64,000 nt of DNA from Phycisphaeraceae bacterium (GCA_019636565.1 JAHBXG010000014.1:27633-91632), one strand, 5' to 3'; numbered from the stretch's first letter, positions 27,395 through 36,188 are shown. The notes: generated from the sequence alone by a model not told the origin. Program-made: numbers and translations.

Positions 27395-27644
27395 ATTCTC
27401 GGGCGGCCGTCGATGTATTTCCCAGCCCCCCCTCCCGCTGGTGCCCTTTCGGACGCGATTCGCAGGAAGCAAGCCGGTTATTTGCACAAGACCCTTGGAA
27501 TGGAAGCCCAGCTTGGGTAGGTTGGAGTAATACCAGGCAGTCCTGTTTGTAGCCCGTCTGCCTTTGGAAGGGGTGGGGTGCGCGCCGACGGAACGATCTT
27601 CCGAAGGCCACCCCGGATCGTGATCGCGAAATGAGGAGAGCGAG

Positions 27645-28739
27645 ATGAAATTGCAGAGCCCTGTACGTTGGACCGCCGCCGCAACCGCTTCGTGCCTGAG
27701 CACCCTTGCCGCGGCGGGATTGTCACAATCCGCGATCACTTCGCCCGGCGGATTCGTGCAGGCCGGCGCCGACCCATCCACTTCGGGCGGAAGCGGCTGG
27801 CCCGGTGCGGACCTGACTTCATGGAGCATCGGAGGAGCGGGCAGCATGCTCGCCGAACTCGCCTTCGCGGGCAACGGAACCGCCAGCCGGTCCGCCAGCG
27901 CCTCCGGAACGAACATCTCCAACAACTCCGACGGCTTGGTCGGCATGGGCTACGCAAAGTTCAACGCCTTCAACAGCGCGCCCAACAACTCATTCTTCCC
28001 GATGGGGATCGTGAACGGAGGCTGGAAGGAAACCTTTATGGTTTCCAACGCCGCGCTCACCGGACAGAACGGCTTCATGCAGTTCACCGTTCACGTCACC
28101 GGCTCACTCTTCGCGACCGGCTTTGCGGGCTCCACCGCAACCCAGATCACGGGCTACAAGGACAACTCGCAGTTAATGTCGAACTCGCTCTTCAGCCCGG
28201 GCAACTCCACCCTGATCAGCACCGATCGGCAATACGGCAATTGGTCGCTCTCCACGAGCGGCAATCCCAATTCGGACAGCAAAGCCGTGAACGGGACTGT
28301 CACATTCGCGGTGCCGATCACCTTCGGTACGTCCTTCACCCTGGGCGTCTACGGCTACGCCCGCGGGAGCATGCGCTCTTCGAGCGGCGTCGGCGGAATC
28401 TCCACGGGGCGGGCTTCCAACATCATCATCACCTGGGGCGGCATCAGCAACATCTACTTCAACGGCTCACCGATCGGCGGGAGCACCGTCAGCTCAAGCA
28501 CCGGCATCAATTGGGGTCAGCCGATCCAGCCGCCCGCTCCGTGCCCGGGCGATCTCAACGGCGACAATCAGGTCGACGACTCCGATTTCAGCATCTTCGC
28601 CGGCGCGTACAACATCCTCGATTGCGCCGACCCGTCCATGCCCGCCGGCTGCCCCGCCGACCTGAACGGTGACGGCTTCGTCGACGACGCCGATTTCGTC
28701 CTTTTCGTAGCCGCGTATAACGACTTGCTCTGCCCCTGA
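27645..28739 (+). CDS. Secreted protein with dockerin-like tail (cluster member D)
   Basis: A 364-residue protein. The signal peptide is about 1-30 (VRWTAAATASCLSTLAAAGLS), followed by a Gly/Ser/Asn-rich beta ectodomain (about 31-295) of no recognised family. It has many aromatic-flanked turns (GSTATQITGYKDNSQ, FTLGVYGYARGS). The tail is at 28542-28736; its first loop is slightly off consensus (GDNQVDDSDF). AGGAGAG at 27634 fits the ATG at 27645. Fourth and last of the tandem set. Confidence 0.82.
   Translation: MKLQSPVRWTAAATASCLSTLAAAGLSQSAITSPGGFVQAGADPSTSGGSGWPGADLTSWSIGGAGSMLAELAFAGNGTASRSASASGTNISNNSDGLVGMGYAKFNAFNSAPNNSFFPMGIVNGGWKETFMVSNAALTGQNGFMQFTVHVTGSLFATGFAGSTATQITGYKDNSQLMSNSLFSPGNSTLISTDRQYGNWSLSTSGNPNSDSKAVNGTVTFAVPITFGTSFTLGVYGYARGSMRSSSGVGGISTGRASNIIITWGGISNIYFNGSPIGGSTVSSSTGINWGQPIQPPAPCPGDLNGDNQVDDSDFSIFAGAYNILDCADPSMPAGCPADLNGDGFVDDADFVLFVAAYNDLLCP
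28542..28736 (+). repeat. Dockerin-like tail, copy D
   Basis: CPGDLNGDNQVDDSDF and CPADLNGDGFVDDADF, ending NDLLCP. Linker and second loop match copy C almost base for base. Confidence 0.9.
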
Positions 28740-28780
28740 GCCAACTCCTCCGGGCTCTTTGCTCCGGTTGCATAACCCCA

Positions 28781-28813
28781 GAATCTCACCCCTGTGCCAC
28801 AGGGGTGAGATTC
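28781..28813. repeat. Perfect 16-bp inverted repeat
   Basis: GAATCTCACCCCTGTG, one central base, then its exact complement. It lies 42 bases after member D and 69 before the next gene. No T-run follows on either strand, so it is either a very stable RNA hairpin at the end of the dockerin array or a protein-binding dyad. A small GGTT-GCAT-AACC hairpin (28766-28777) is next to it. Confidence 0.75.
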
Positions 28814-28881
28814 AGGAGTTCCCCGGCCCCATGAAATCCGTCCGCCCCGCCTCCGAATAATGACTGGGAGGGCCTTTTCCT

Positions 28882-29271
28882 TTGTCCGAGCAGCCAAACC
28901 AAACCCCGTTCCCGAGTGCGACCGAAGCCGACGTCCGCAGTTACGCCACGTTCACGCACATCGTGCCGCTGATTGCGCACCTGGGCGGTCCTTTCATCAT
29001 CCCGCTGGTCGCCGCGATCATCATGTGGCAGATCAAGAAGGACCAGAGCCCCTTCCTCGATGATCATGGACGCGAATCCACCAACTTCCAGCTCTCGCTG
29101 CTCATCTACGCCGTGCTGGTCATCCCGATTGCCGCCATCATCACCTGCGGACTGGGCGCCATCCTCGCTATCCCGCTCATCATCCTGAACATCGTCGGTT
29201 GCATCCTCGCCGCCAAGGCGGCGCACCGCGGCGAGTACTACCGCTACCCGATGAGCATCCGGATCATCTGA
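28882..29271 (+). CDS. DUF4870 (Tic20-like) small membrane protein
   Basis: A 129-residue protein from a TTG start. It has three to four hydrophobic segments: IVPLIAHLGGPFIIPLVAAIIMW (about 27-49), LSLLIYAVLVIPIAAIITCGL (about 71-91) and AILAIPLIILNIVGCILAA (about 92-110). The charged loop KKDQSPFLDDHGRESTNFQ is the conserved feature of DUF4870 proteins. Function is not established. It is placed between the dockerin array and the two-component genes. Confidence 0.8.
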   Translation: MSEQPNQTPFPSATEADVRSYATFTHIVPLIAHLGGPFIIPLVAAIIMWQIKKDQSPFLDDHGRESTNFQLSLLIYAVLVIPIAAIITCGLGAILAIPLIILNIVGCILAAKAAHRGEYYRYPMSIRII

Positions 29272-29325
29272 ACTCCCGCGGGTGCCCGAAGGACACGTGC
29301 GCGCCGTTTCGGCCATAATGCGCGG

Positions 29326-30213
29326 ATGAACACGCCAATCTCCTGGATCCGGCGACCTTCTGCACAGCCGTTCCGCACATTCGCCATTGTTCTGGCATTT
29401 GTCGCGCTCATCGAGTGCCTGATCATGCTCCTTTTCGGCGTGGTTCTCAGCGGCAATCGCCATCCGATCGCCGAGGCGGCCATCGATACAACCTTGCTCA
29501 CCATCATGCTCGCGCCGACGCTCTGGTTCGCGATCGTTCGCCCGATCCAGCGCCTTTCGGCTTCGCGCGGACTCCTGCTCAGTCAGTTGTTCGACGCGCA
29601 GGAGCAGGAACGCGCCAGAATCGCGCGCGACCTGCACGATGAACTCGGCCAGCAACTCACGGCCATCCTCGTTTCCCTGCGGACGGTCGAGCAGGCCGAG
29701 AGCCTGCCGGTCGCGCACAGCCGTGCGAAGACGGCCGCGGAGTCTGCCGCCGCCGCACTCGGCGAGGTCCGCCGGATCTCCCGGGGGCTTCGCCCCATCG
29801 TCCTCGAGGATCTCGGCCTGATTCCGGCGGTCGAACACCTGTGCGAGGAGACGCAGGCAAACCATGGAATTCGGATCGAACTCGCCGTGGAACTCAAGCC
29901 CGACGAACGCTTTCCCGCCGCGACTGAAGTGTGCATTTTTCGAGTGCTGCAGGAATCCCTCACCAATTGCGTTCGCCACGCCCAAGCAACGCATGTTCGC
30001 GCCGTGCTGTCACGCGACGCGGAAACGCTTTCTCTCACGGTCCGGGATGACGGAAAGGGCTTCGACGCGACAAGGCCCTTCGGCCCTTCATTCGGTCTCC
30101 ACGGAATGCGTGAACGCGTCGAGCTCCTTGACGGCCGTTACGATATCGAATCGGTACGCGGCAAAGGGACCGCCGTCCGTGTTGTCCTTCCACTTTCAGG
30201 ATCGCTTCCATGA
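29326..30213 (+). CDS. NarL/NreB-type sensor histidine kinase
   Basis: A 295-residue membrane kinase. Two transmembrane helices (about 19-41 and 54-73) flank only about 12 residues, so there is no real periplasmic sensor domain. The HisKA_3 dimerisation motif RIARDLHDELGQQL places the phospho-accepting His at 104. The ATP-binding domain has the N box QESLTNCVRHA (about 209-219), VRDDGKGFDATR and FGLHGMRERVELLDG. The stimulus must be sensed in or near the membrane. It overlaps the response-regulator gene by four bases (ATGA), so the two are translationally coupled. Confidence 0.92.
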   Translation: MNTPISWIRRPSAQPFRTFAIVLAFVALIECLIMLLFGVVLSGNRHPIAEAAIDTTLLTIMLAPTLWFAIVRPIQRLSASRGLLLSQLFDAQEQERARIARDLHDELGQQLTAILVSLRTVEQAESLPVAHSRAKTAAESAAAALGEVRRISRGLRPIVLEDLGLIPAVEHLCEETQANHGIRIELAVELKPDERFPAATEVCIFRVLQESLTNCVRHAQATHVRAVLSRDAETLSLTVRDDGKGFDATRPFGPSFGLHGMRERVELLDGRYDIESVRGKGTAVRVVLPLSGSLP

Positions 30214-30875
30214 ACCAGATCGGCGTGCTCCTGGTCGACGATCACACGCTGCTTCGAAGCGGCCTCAAACTGCTCATCGAGAGCCAGCCGGACATCAAAG
30301 TTGTTGGTGAAGCCGGTACGCTCCAACAGGCCATTGAAGTCGCGCCGAGCGCGAGGCCCGATGTGATCACGCTCGATCTCTCCATGCCCGGAGGCTCCGG
30401 AATCACCGGCGTTCGCCGCTTGCTCGACGCGTCGCCCGCGGCGAAGGTGCTCGTGCTCACAATGCACGATGACCCCGCCTACGTCCGTAGCGCCATCGCC
30501 ATGGGTGCCGCCGGCTATCTCGTGAAGAGCACCGCCGATTCCGAACTGATCAGCGCCATCCGCACCGTCGCCAAGGGCGGCGTCTTCATCGACGTGCACA
30601 GCACCGGCTCGCTCCAGAGTGTTCTCTCGACAGCCAAGCCCGGCGAGCGGGGCGCCACGCCGATTGAATCCCTCAGTGTTCGCGAGCGCGAAGTGCTCGC
30701 CGAGGTCGCCAAGGGATACACCTCCCAGCAGATTGCCGACCGGGCCGGGTTGAGCGTCAAGACCGTCGATTCCTACCGCGCACGACTGATGCAAAAACTC
30801 GGCCTGAAGGATCGCGCCGACCTCATGCGCATCGCCGTTTCGGCCGGCCTTCTGAATGAATCGGAAGGCCGATAG
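30210..30875 (+). CDS. NarL/FixJ-type response regulator
   Basis: A 221-residue regulator paired with the upstream kinase. The receiver domain (1-120) has the acidic pair Asp10-Asp11, phospho-acceptor Asp56 (VITLDLSMPG), Thr84 (LVLTMHDD) and Lys106 (YLVKS). A LuxR-type helix-turn-helix (about 150-212) has LSVREREVLAEVAKGYTSQQ and GLSVKTVDSYRARLMQKLG. It is a DNA-binding activator or repressor in the middle of the dockerin region. An 18-base perfect palindrome follows 120 bases after its stop, upstream of a dockerin-tailed gene. Whether it controls those genes is inference. Confidence 0.93.
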   Translation: MNQIGVLLVDDHTLLRSGLKLLIESQPDIKVVGEAGTLQQAIEVAPSARPDVITLDLSMPGGSGITGVRRLLDASPAAKVLVLTMHDDPAYVRSAIAMGAAGYLVKSTADSELISAIRTVAKGGVFIDVHSTGSLQSVLSTAKPGERGATPIESLSVREREVLAEVAKGYTSQQIADRAGLSVKTVDSYRARLMQKLGLKDRADLMRIAVSAGLLNESEGR

Positions 30876-30995
30876 CGAGGCAGGAGTTGCCCGTCTCCAT
30901 CGAGCCGCAGTAAATTTGCCGGGCATTTCCCCGCAATGGACGTGGCGTGTAGGGAAATATCGCGCGGATACGGACGTGCAATGAGGAAAAAGCCC

Positions 30996-31013
30996 GGTTG
31001 CGGATCCGCAACC
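30996..31013. promoter_or_regulatory. 18-base perfect palindrome, possible operator
   Basis: GGTTGCGGATCCGCAACC, a dyad with no spacer. It lies 92 bases upstream of the ATG of a dockerin-tailed gene and 120 bases after the response-regulator gene, a position suited to control of the former. A purely structural role in RNA is also possible. Confidence 0.5.
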
Positions 31014-31104
31014 AACCCTGCGATTATCGCTCCGTGCTGCTCTAACGCGTGCGGATGTTTTGCAATGCACGGATTTGTTGAAACGGAGCAGGGAAAGGGC
31101 CCTG

Positions 31105-32760
31105 ATGAACGCTCGAGTCCTGCTTTGCCTGGCGCCGTTCGCCATTGTCGGTCTTGCCGCAGCCCAGACCGGCTACTCGATCACCGGCGGCCTGTCGAAT
31201 TTCGATTGTCACAACCATTGCGATGAAGACTGCGACGAGTTCGAAATTGAGGTCGAGGGGATCCACCCGGAAGATGTTGTCCATACCTACAGGAACTCGA
31301 ATTACGGCTCTCCCACCGTCACACTTTCGCCAGACGGAACCTTTACCATCATCGACTACCGCTCTCCCCAGCACCCGACCGCCGTCAATTCCGTCGAGCA
31401 CTTCGGTATTTCGCTCCGGCAACTCAGCGCCGCGACACCGATCCGCGTGCGCTGGATGAAGAACGGCCTGCCCGCAACCGTGAACGGGCAAGTCCCGACC
31501 CCCGGCGGCGGAACGACGCCTGCCACCCAGCCCGTCATGCCCACGATTGCCGCCGACATGGGTTACGGCGGGGCCGTCGGAAACATCGAGCTCACAGTCG
31601 TGAATAACGATCCCGTACAGTGGATCTGGATCAAGCGCAGCGCCCAGCTATTCACCGGCGCCGTCACCCTCGAGGCGCTCATGCCCACCGACCCGGTGGT
31701 CACGACCGCCATCGCGCTCGATCCCGGCCCCGTCCTCCTCGGGCCCGGTGCCACAATCGCTTATTCATCCGACCTGCTCGAAGCAGAAGACAACCAGAGC
31801 TTCGTCTTCGCCGCTGAATACTTCCAGGATCTTTCCGCCGGTGGTCCGTTCGGGAATTGGCACGAAATCGGAGCCCCGCTCGGGAATGTGATGACCGCAA
31901 CCATCGCGAGCCCGGAAGGATCTTGCAACTGGTATGAGCCGGTCATCCTGTCTCAACCGTCCAACACCGATGCCGCGGCCGGTCAATCCGTTGACCTGCG
32001 CGTGAACGCCGACGGAAACGACCTCACTCTTTCTTATCAGTGGCTGAAAGAAGGACAGGAACTCACCAACGGCAACGGCTTCAGCGGCGTCAACGGCGAC
32101 GAACTCTCCATCGACTCGCTCTCCGCCGCCACCGAGGGCTTCTATTCCGTCCGCATCTCCAACTCTTGCGGCTCGATCGTTTCCGACTCCGCACTCGTGT
32201 TCATTACCGGGCACAACATCACGCCCCCGTGGACCAACTCGTGCCCCGCGATCGCCGATCAGCCCGTGTCGAATTCGACTTGCCCCGCCGGGTCCATCCT
32301 CGCCACGAGCGCGACCGGCGCTGGACCGTTTACTTACCAATGGCAATGCGTTGATGCCAACGGCCTCTCCTGCGGCGACCTCGTCGACGGCGTCTTCACC
32401 GACCCGGACAGCGGCCAGTCCTACGAGGTCTGGGGTTCGGATTCGCCGGTGCTTTACATCGTCAACATCCACGTCGGCACCGGCTCGAACGTTCTTTCCT
32501 TTGCGGCTCGCGTCTCCAATACCTGCGGCGAATCTTCCAGTGCGACCGCACACATCTCGGTTTGCGCCGCCGATTTCAATTGCGATTCGGTCGTCGAGGA
32601 CTCCGATTTCGTGGACTTCGCCGATGCGTACGACCTGCTCGTCTGCGATGATCCCTCCATGGCCACCGGTTGTCCCGCTGACATGAACGGCGATTTCGTT
32701 GTGGACGATGCCGACTTCATCATGTTTGCTGCCGCGTACGACCGGCTCCTCTGCCCGTAG
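31105..32760 (+). CDS. Secreted Ig-like protein with dockerin-like tail (member E)
   Basis: A 551-residue protein. The signal peptide is about 1-20 (VLLCLAPFAIVGLAAAQ). An N-terminal region of unknown fold (about 21-270) begins with a Cys/Asp/Glu-rich segment (FDCHNHCDEDCDEFEIEVEG) that could bind metal. An Ig-like domain (about 275-370, with LSYQWLKEGQELTNGNG and YSVRISNSCG) and a second Ig-like domain (about 385-485, TYQWQC to RVSNTCG) follow. The tail is at 32563-32757. Cysteine pairs in both Ig units suggest disulfides outside the cell. The ATG at 31105 is preferred over an upstream in-frame start. Confidence 0.82.
   Translation: MNARVLLCLAPFAIVGLAAAQTGYSITGGLSNFDCHNHCDEDCDEFEIEVEGIHPEDVVHTYRNSNYGSPTVTLSPDGTFTIIDYRSPQHPTAVNSVEHFGISLRQLSAATPIRVRWMKNGLPATVNGQVPTPGGGTTPATQPVMPTIAADMGYGGAVGNIELTVVNNDPVQWIWIKRSAQLFTGAVTLEALMPTDPVVTTAIALDPGPVLLGPGATIAYSSDLLEAEDNQSFVFAAEYFQDLSAGGPFGNWHEIGAPLGNVMTATIASPEGSCNWYEPVILSQPSNTDAAAGQSVDLRVNADGNDLTLSYQWLKEGQELTNGNGFSGVNGDELSIDSLSAATEGFYSVRISNSCGSIVSDSALVFITGHNITPPWTNSCPAIADQPVSNSTCPAGSILATSATGAGPFTYQWQCVDANGLSCGDLVDGVFTDPDSGQSYEVWGSDSPVLYIVNIHVGTGSNVLSFAARVSNTCGESSSATAHISVCAADFNCDSVVEDSDFVDFADAYDLLVCDDPSMATGCPADMNGDFVVDDADFIMFAAAYDRLLCP
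32563..32757 (+). repeat. Dockerin-like tail, copy E
   Basis: CAADFNCDSVVEDSDF and CPADMNGDFVVDDADF, ending DRLLCP. Both loops have lost the Gly after the third Asp ligand; the acidic ligands remain. Confidence 0.85.
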
Positions 32761-32903
32761 CCGTACTCAATCACGCCCCACCCCAAACCGTGGCCCGCCC
32801 GGGATACTCCGTGCGGGCCGCGGGTCTTTTTGTCCCTCGAGCCGGCCGGCACGGACCCGGCAATCCGATTCCCCTATCTCCCCACGTGTACAATCGCGTC
32901 CTC

Positions 32904-33737
32904 GTGCCACTCCTGCAATGCGTCAAGCTCCATAAGACCTACGCCGGCCGCGTCGTCGTGGACGACATGTCGTTCCACATCGAGCGGGGCGAAATCGTCG
33001 GCCTGCTCGGTCGCAACGGCGCGGGCAAGACCACCAGTTTCCGCATGACGATCGGCATGATCGATGCCGACCCCGCCATCTCGGGCGGCGCGGGCGACGG
33101 CCGCGTCTACTTCGACGGACGCGACATCACCACCCTCCCCATGTACAAGCGGGCCCGGCTGGGCATGGGCTACCTGAGCCAGGAGCCATCGATCTTCCAG
33201 CGTCTCACCTGCGAGCAGAACCTGCTCGCCATCCTCGAGACAACCGCCATCCCGCGGTCGCAGCGCAAGAAAAAGGCCGCCGAACTTCTTGAGCGCTTCG
33301 GCCTTACTCACAAAGCCCGCCAGCTCGCCCGCACCTGCTCCGGAGGCGAACGCCGCAAACTCGAGATCGCCCGCGCTCTGGTCACCAACCCAAAACTCAT
33401 CCTGCTCGATGAACCCTTCAGCGGCGTCGACCCGATCGCCGTCGAGGACTTGCAGAACGAAATCCGCCACCTCGCCCACGATCACGGGCCGGGCAACGAG
33501 GGCATCGCCTTTCTCATCACCGATCACAACGTCCAGCAGACGCTCCGCGTCTGCGATCGAGCCTACATCCTCGACAGCGGCAGAGAACTCGCCGAGGGCA
33601 CGCCCCGCCAACTCATCAACGACGAAATGGTCCGACGCGCCTATCTCGGCTCGCTCTTCCGGGGCGATGAGTTCGACGACGTCCCGGAGCGCCGCCCACG
33701 GCGCGAGCCCGTGGGATTGCAGGAGGAAAACCTGTGA
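32904..33737 (+). CDS. lptB: LptB-like ABC transporter ATPase
   Basis: A 277-residue ATPase close to LptB, which powers extraction of lipopolysaccharide from the inner membrane. Walker A GRNGAGKTT is at 36-44, MGYLSQEPSIFQRLT is the Q-loop block, the signature reads CSGGERRKLEIARAL (Cys in place of the usual Leu), Walker B is ILLDEPFSGVDPIAV and the switch His is in ITDHN. The C-terminus VRRAYLGSLFRG matches LptB; the last 20 residues are basic and extra. The GTG at 32904 is chosen. It overlaps the PEGA lipoprotein gene by four bases. No lptA, lptC, lptF or lptG is in the window. Confidence 0.88.
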   Translation: MPLLQCVKLHKTYAGRVVVDDMSFHIERGEIVGLLGRNGAGKTTSFRMTIGMIDADPAISGGAGDGRVYFDGRDITTLPMYKRARLGMGYLSQEPSIFQRLTCEQNLLAILETTAIPRSQRKKKAAELLERFGLTHKARQLARTCSGGERRKLEIARALVTNPKLILLDEPFSGVDPIAVEDLQNEIRHLAHDHGPGNEGIAFLITDHNVQQTLRVCDRAYILDSGRELAEGTPRQLINDEMVRRAYLGSLFRGDEFDDVPERRPRREPVGLQEENL

Positions 33738-34267
33738 ACGCCGGCGCGATCGGCCCCAGGGTACTCGCCGTCGCGTTCGCCGCCGCGCCGTTGGCACTCC
33801 TGGCAGGCTGCTCCCAGAGAGTCATTCAGGTCACGAGCGAGCCCACCGGTGCTCTGGTCACGATCAACGACGTCCCGGTCGGCCGCACGCCGCTTCAGAC
33901 CGAATTCACCTACTACGGCGACTACGACGTACAGGTCCGCAAGGATGGGTTTGAACCCATCCGAACCAAGGCGACAGCGTGGACACCCATCTACGAACGT
34001 CCACCGCTCGACCTCGCAAGCGCCCCGTTCCCTTATGAGACCGTTGTGAAGTGGCACTTCAAACTCGAGCCCTCGCTCGAAAAGACCGAGCCCAAGCAGC
34101 AGTTCGAGGAGGGGCTCATCACGCGCGCCAAGGGCCTGCGTGAGCAGGTCGATGTCCCGGCCCCAGCCAAGCCCGCGGCCGACAAGCCCGAGCCCGCGCC
34201 GGAAAGCGTCCCGCCCGCGCCGGGCAACGCCGTCGAAACCAAGCCGCCTTCTCCGCCGCCGGCGTAA
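33734..34267 (+). CDS. PEGA-domain lipoprotein
   Basis: A 177-residue envelope protein. The signal ends in the lipobox LLAGC (Cys near 26). Residues about 29-75 form a PEGA-like beta domain (VIQVTSEPTGALVTINDVPV then GRTPLQTEFTYYGDYDVQV and KDGFEP), which usually coats or packs against surface structures. The C-terminal 45 residues are Pro/Ala/Glu-rich and probably extended. Its start overlaps the lptB-like stop (four bases), implying coupled expression and perhaps a role in the same envelope pathway. The convergent neighbour ends seven bases away. Confidence 0.85.
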   Translation: MNAGAIGPRVLAVAFAAAPLALLAGCSQRVIQVTSEPTGALVTINDVPVGRTPLQTEFTYYGDYDVQVRKDGFEPIRTKATAWTPIYERPPLDLASAPFPYETVVKWHFKLEPSLEKTEPKQQFEEGLITRAKGLREQVDVPAPAKPAADKPEPAPESVPPAPGNAVETKPPSPPPA

Positions 34268-34274
34268 CGACGGC

Positions 34275-36188
34275 TCAGTGCTCCGCTCCGGCCGGAGCCA
34301 GCATCTTCTCGATGCGTTCGAGCCTCGCCTTCAGCAGTTCGTTCTCCTTGCGGAGCGACTCGACCTGCGCGTCCTTTTCGGTGCGAAGATCGCGCAGCGC
34401 CTCGACCATCAGCGCCGTGGTGCTCCGTTCGGTGACCATGCGCATGCCATCGCGGTCGCGCGTGACCCAGTCGGGGAAGACGCGCTCGACCTCGTCGGCC
34501 ATCAGGCCAATCTGGACGCCGGGCAACGCTCGCCCTTTTCTGATCTCGTCGTCGTTGTAGAAGTACTGGTAGCCGCGGAGGCTGAGGAGCCGATCGAGCG
34601 TGCCGTGCAACGGCGCCACGTCGTGTTTGGTTCGGGGATCGGAAATGTTCGCCCACGATCCGCCGCCCGGCTTGGCCGCCACGCCGTCCGATCGGAAACT
34701 GATCGTCGGATTCCAAACTCCGCCCGGGATCGTCCCGATGGTGAAGTAGTCCTGGCTCGGGCCGGCCACGTTGTCGTCGCCGATGATCAGGCGAAGTTCG
34801 GTGGAGTTCGATCCGCCGCTGGCAAGGTTTGTGCGGGAAAAGGCAACGAGGTCCGTGTTCTCTGCCGTTCCCGTTCCGTTGCCCACCGTCCCGAACGCGA
34901 GATAGTTACCAGTCGTGAGCTGAATGCCCCCATCCACGCTCAGTTTCAATTCGGGAACGGCGGCGCCGATCCCCACGTTTCCGCCCGGCATCACGCGAAG
35001 CCGGTAGGCGGCCGCGGTGTTGTCAAACAGCTCCCATTGATCGTTGTTGTCGTTGCCAACGTAATACTCCCGGCCCGCGGTCTTGGTGCGGATTCCCGCA
35101 GAGCCAGTTCCCGTCGATTGAACGGTCAACCGGTTCGAGGCGGCGGACATGAGGTGTAGCTGATCCGCCGGGGAAAACGCCGGCGTTCCGATCGAGACGT
35201 TGTTGGTGGTGTTGATACCTCCGCCCACGCTCGTCCACGGAGAAAAGGCACCGGAGACATTGGCGGGTACGCCCGTCAGTCCAGACCACGGCGCCGTCTT
35301 TGCCGAAAGCGCGTACGACGCGTACGGGGTCGAATCCAACTTCACACGCTGAGGAATCGTCGTGAAGACGCCGGCCCCCGCGGGGTTACTCACCTCGATC
35401 TCCATCCATCGCTCCCCGCCGTCAAAGGTCGCGCCGAAATCGAGCGAAGTCGTGAAAACACCACCCTGGACGGCGACATTGTTCTTCGCAAGCGTCGGCC
35501 CGATTTGCAGTCCCCCCGCACTCGCAGGAAACAGGCTGAACTTCAGGTCGGTCGCGGAATTGATGAACTGGCCCCCGCTGGAGCGCAGCACGCCCTGATA
35601 CGTAAACGCCCCTCCCTGCGCGGCCGGAGTAATGTCGCGGATGTAGAGATCGACGAGAAACGACCCGCTCTGCGATGTCGGCGCGCTGGTCGGGGCGCAA
35701 GTCGCTGTCAGCGTGTATGTTTGGTTGGCTTGGAACGTTCCCAGATTGTTCCACAATGGAACAGTGGTCGAGTGAACGATGTTCACTCCCGGTCCCACCA
35801 GCGTCACCGTTGCCGCGGTATTTCCGCCGATCATCTCGAATGTGCAGTTGGTTGAAGTCTTGAACGAGATCGTCGCGCTCGAGCTCGCGGTCCCGAACTG
35901 CGAGAGTCCGTTGGGACTGATCGACGCCGATCCGTACGCCCTCAGCGCAAGCGACCCCAGGCTGGAACTCAGATAGGCGGTCGAGCTACCGCCGTTCGCG
36001 ACACCGGGAGATGTGACGGTCTTGTCGAAATCGCCGAAGTCCGGCGCCTGCGCCGACTGCGGCACGCCACCTCCGGGCCCGGTCGCCATCACCTTTCGCA
36101 CCTGCGATGTATACGAAATCTGCGCCATCGCCTGTGAAGCAACGCAGGCCGCTACCACTCCGAACAAAGTGACATTTCGCATTCGCAT
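34275..36188 (-). CDS. Secreted fibre-like protein with C-terminal S74 intramolecular chaperone (auto-protease) domain
   Basis: A 637-residue protein. The signal peptide (MRMRNVTLFGVVAACVASQA) is followed by beta-rich regions (about 25-180), a PTPYASYALSAK-like segment common in planctomycete surface proteins (STPYASYALSAKTAPWSGLT near 310), and low-complexity Gly/Thr/Asn repeats. The C-terminus is a Peptidase_S74 domain: NISDPRTKHDVAPL places the Ser-Lys catalytic dyad at Ser516 and Lys521, GYQYFYND and PGVQIGLMADEVERVFPDWV follow, and a coiled coil (about 595-630) should trimerise it. In phage tailspikes this domain guides trimer folding and then cuts itself off. GGGGAGA precedes the ATG at 36188. 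Confidence 0.85.
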   Translation of the reverse strand: MRMRNVTLFGVVAACVASQAMAQISYTSQVRKVMATGPGGGVPQSAQAPDFGDFDKTVTSPGVANGGSSTAYLSSSLGSLALRAYGSASISPNGLSQFGTASSSATISFKTSTNCTFEMIGGNTAATVTLVGPGVNIVHSTTVPLWNNLGTFQANQTYTLTATCAPTSAPTSQSGSFLVDLYIRDITPAAQGGAFTYQGVLRSSGGQFINSATDLKFSLFPASAGGLQIGPTLAKNNVAVQGGVFTTSLDFGATFDGGERWMEIEVSNPAGAGVFTTIPQRVKLDSTPYASYALSAKTAPWSGLTGVPANVSGAFSPWTSVGGGINTTNNVSIGTPAFSPADQLHLMSAASNRLTVQSTGTGSAGIRTKTAGREYYVGNDNNDQWELFDNTAAAYRLRVMPGGNVGIGAAVPELKLSVDGGIQLTTGNYLAFGTVGNGTGTAENTDLVAFSRTNLASGGSNSTELRLIIGDDNVAGPSQDYFTIGTIPGGVWNPTISFRSDGVAAKPGGGSWANISDPRTKHDVAPLHGTLDRLLSLRGYQYFYNDDEIRKGRALPGVQIGLMADEVERVFPDWVTRDRDGMRMVTERSTTALMVEALRDLRTEKDAQVESLRKENELLKARLERIEKMLAPAGAEH

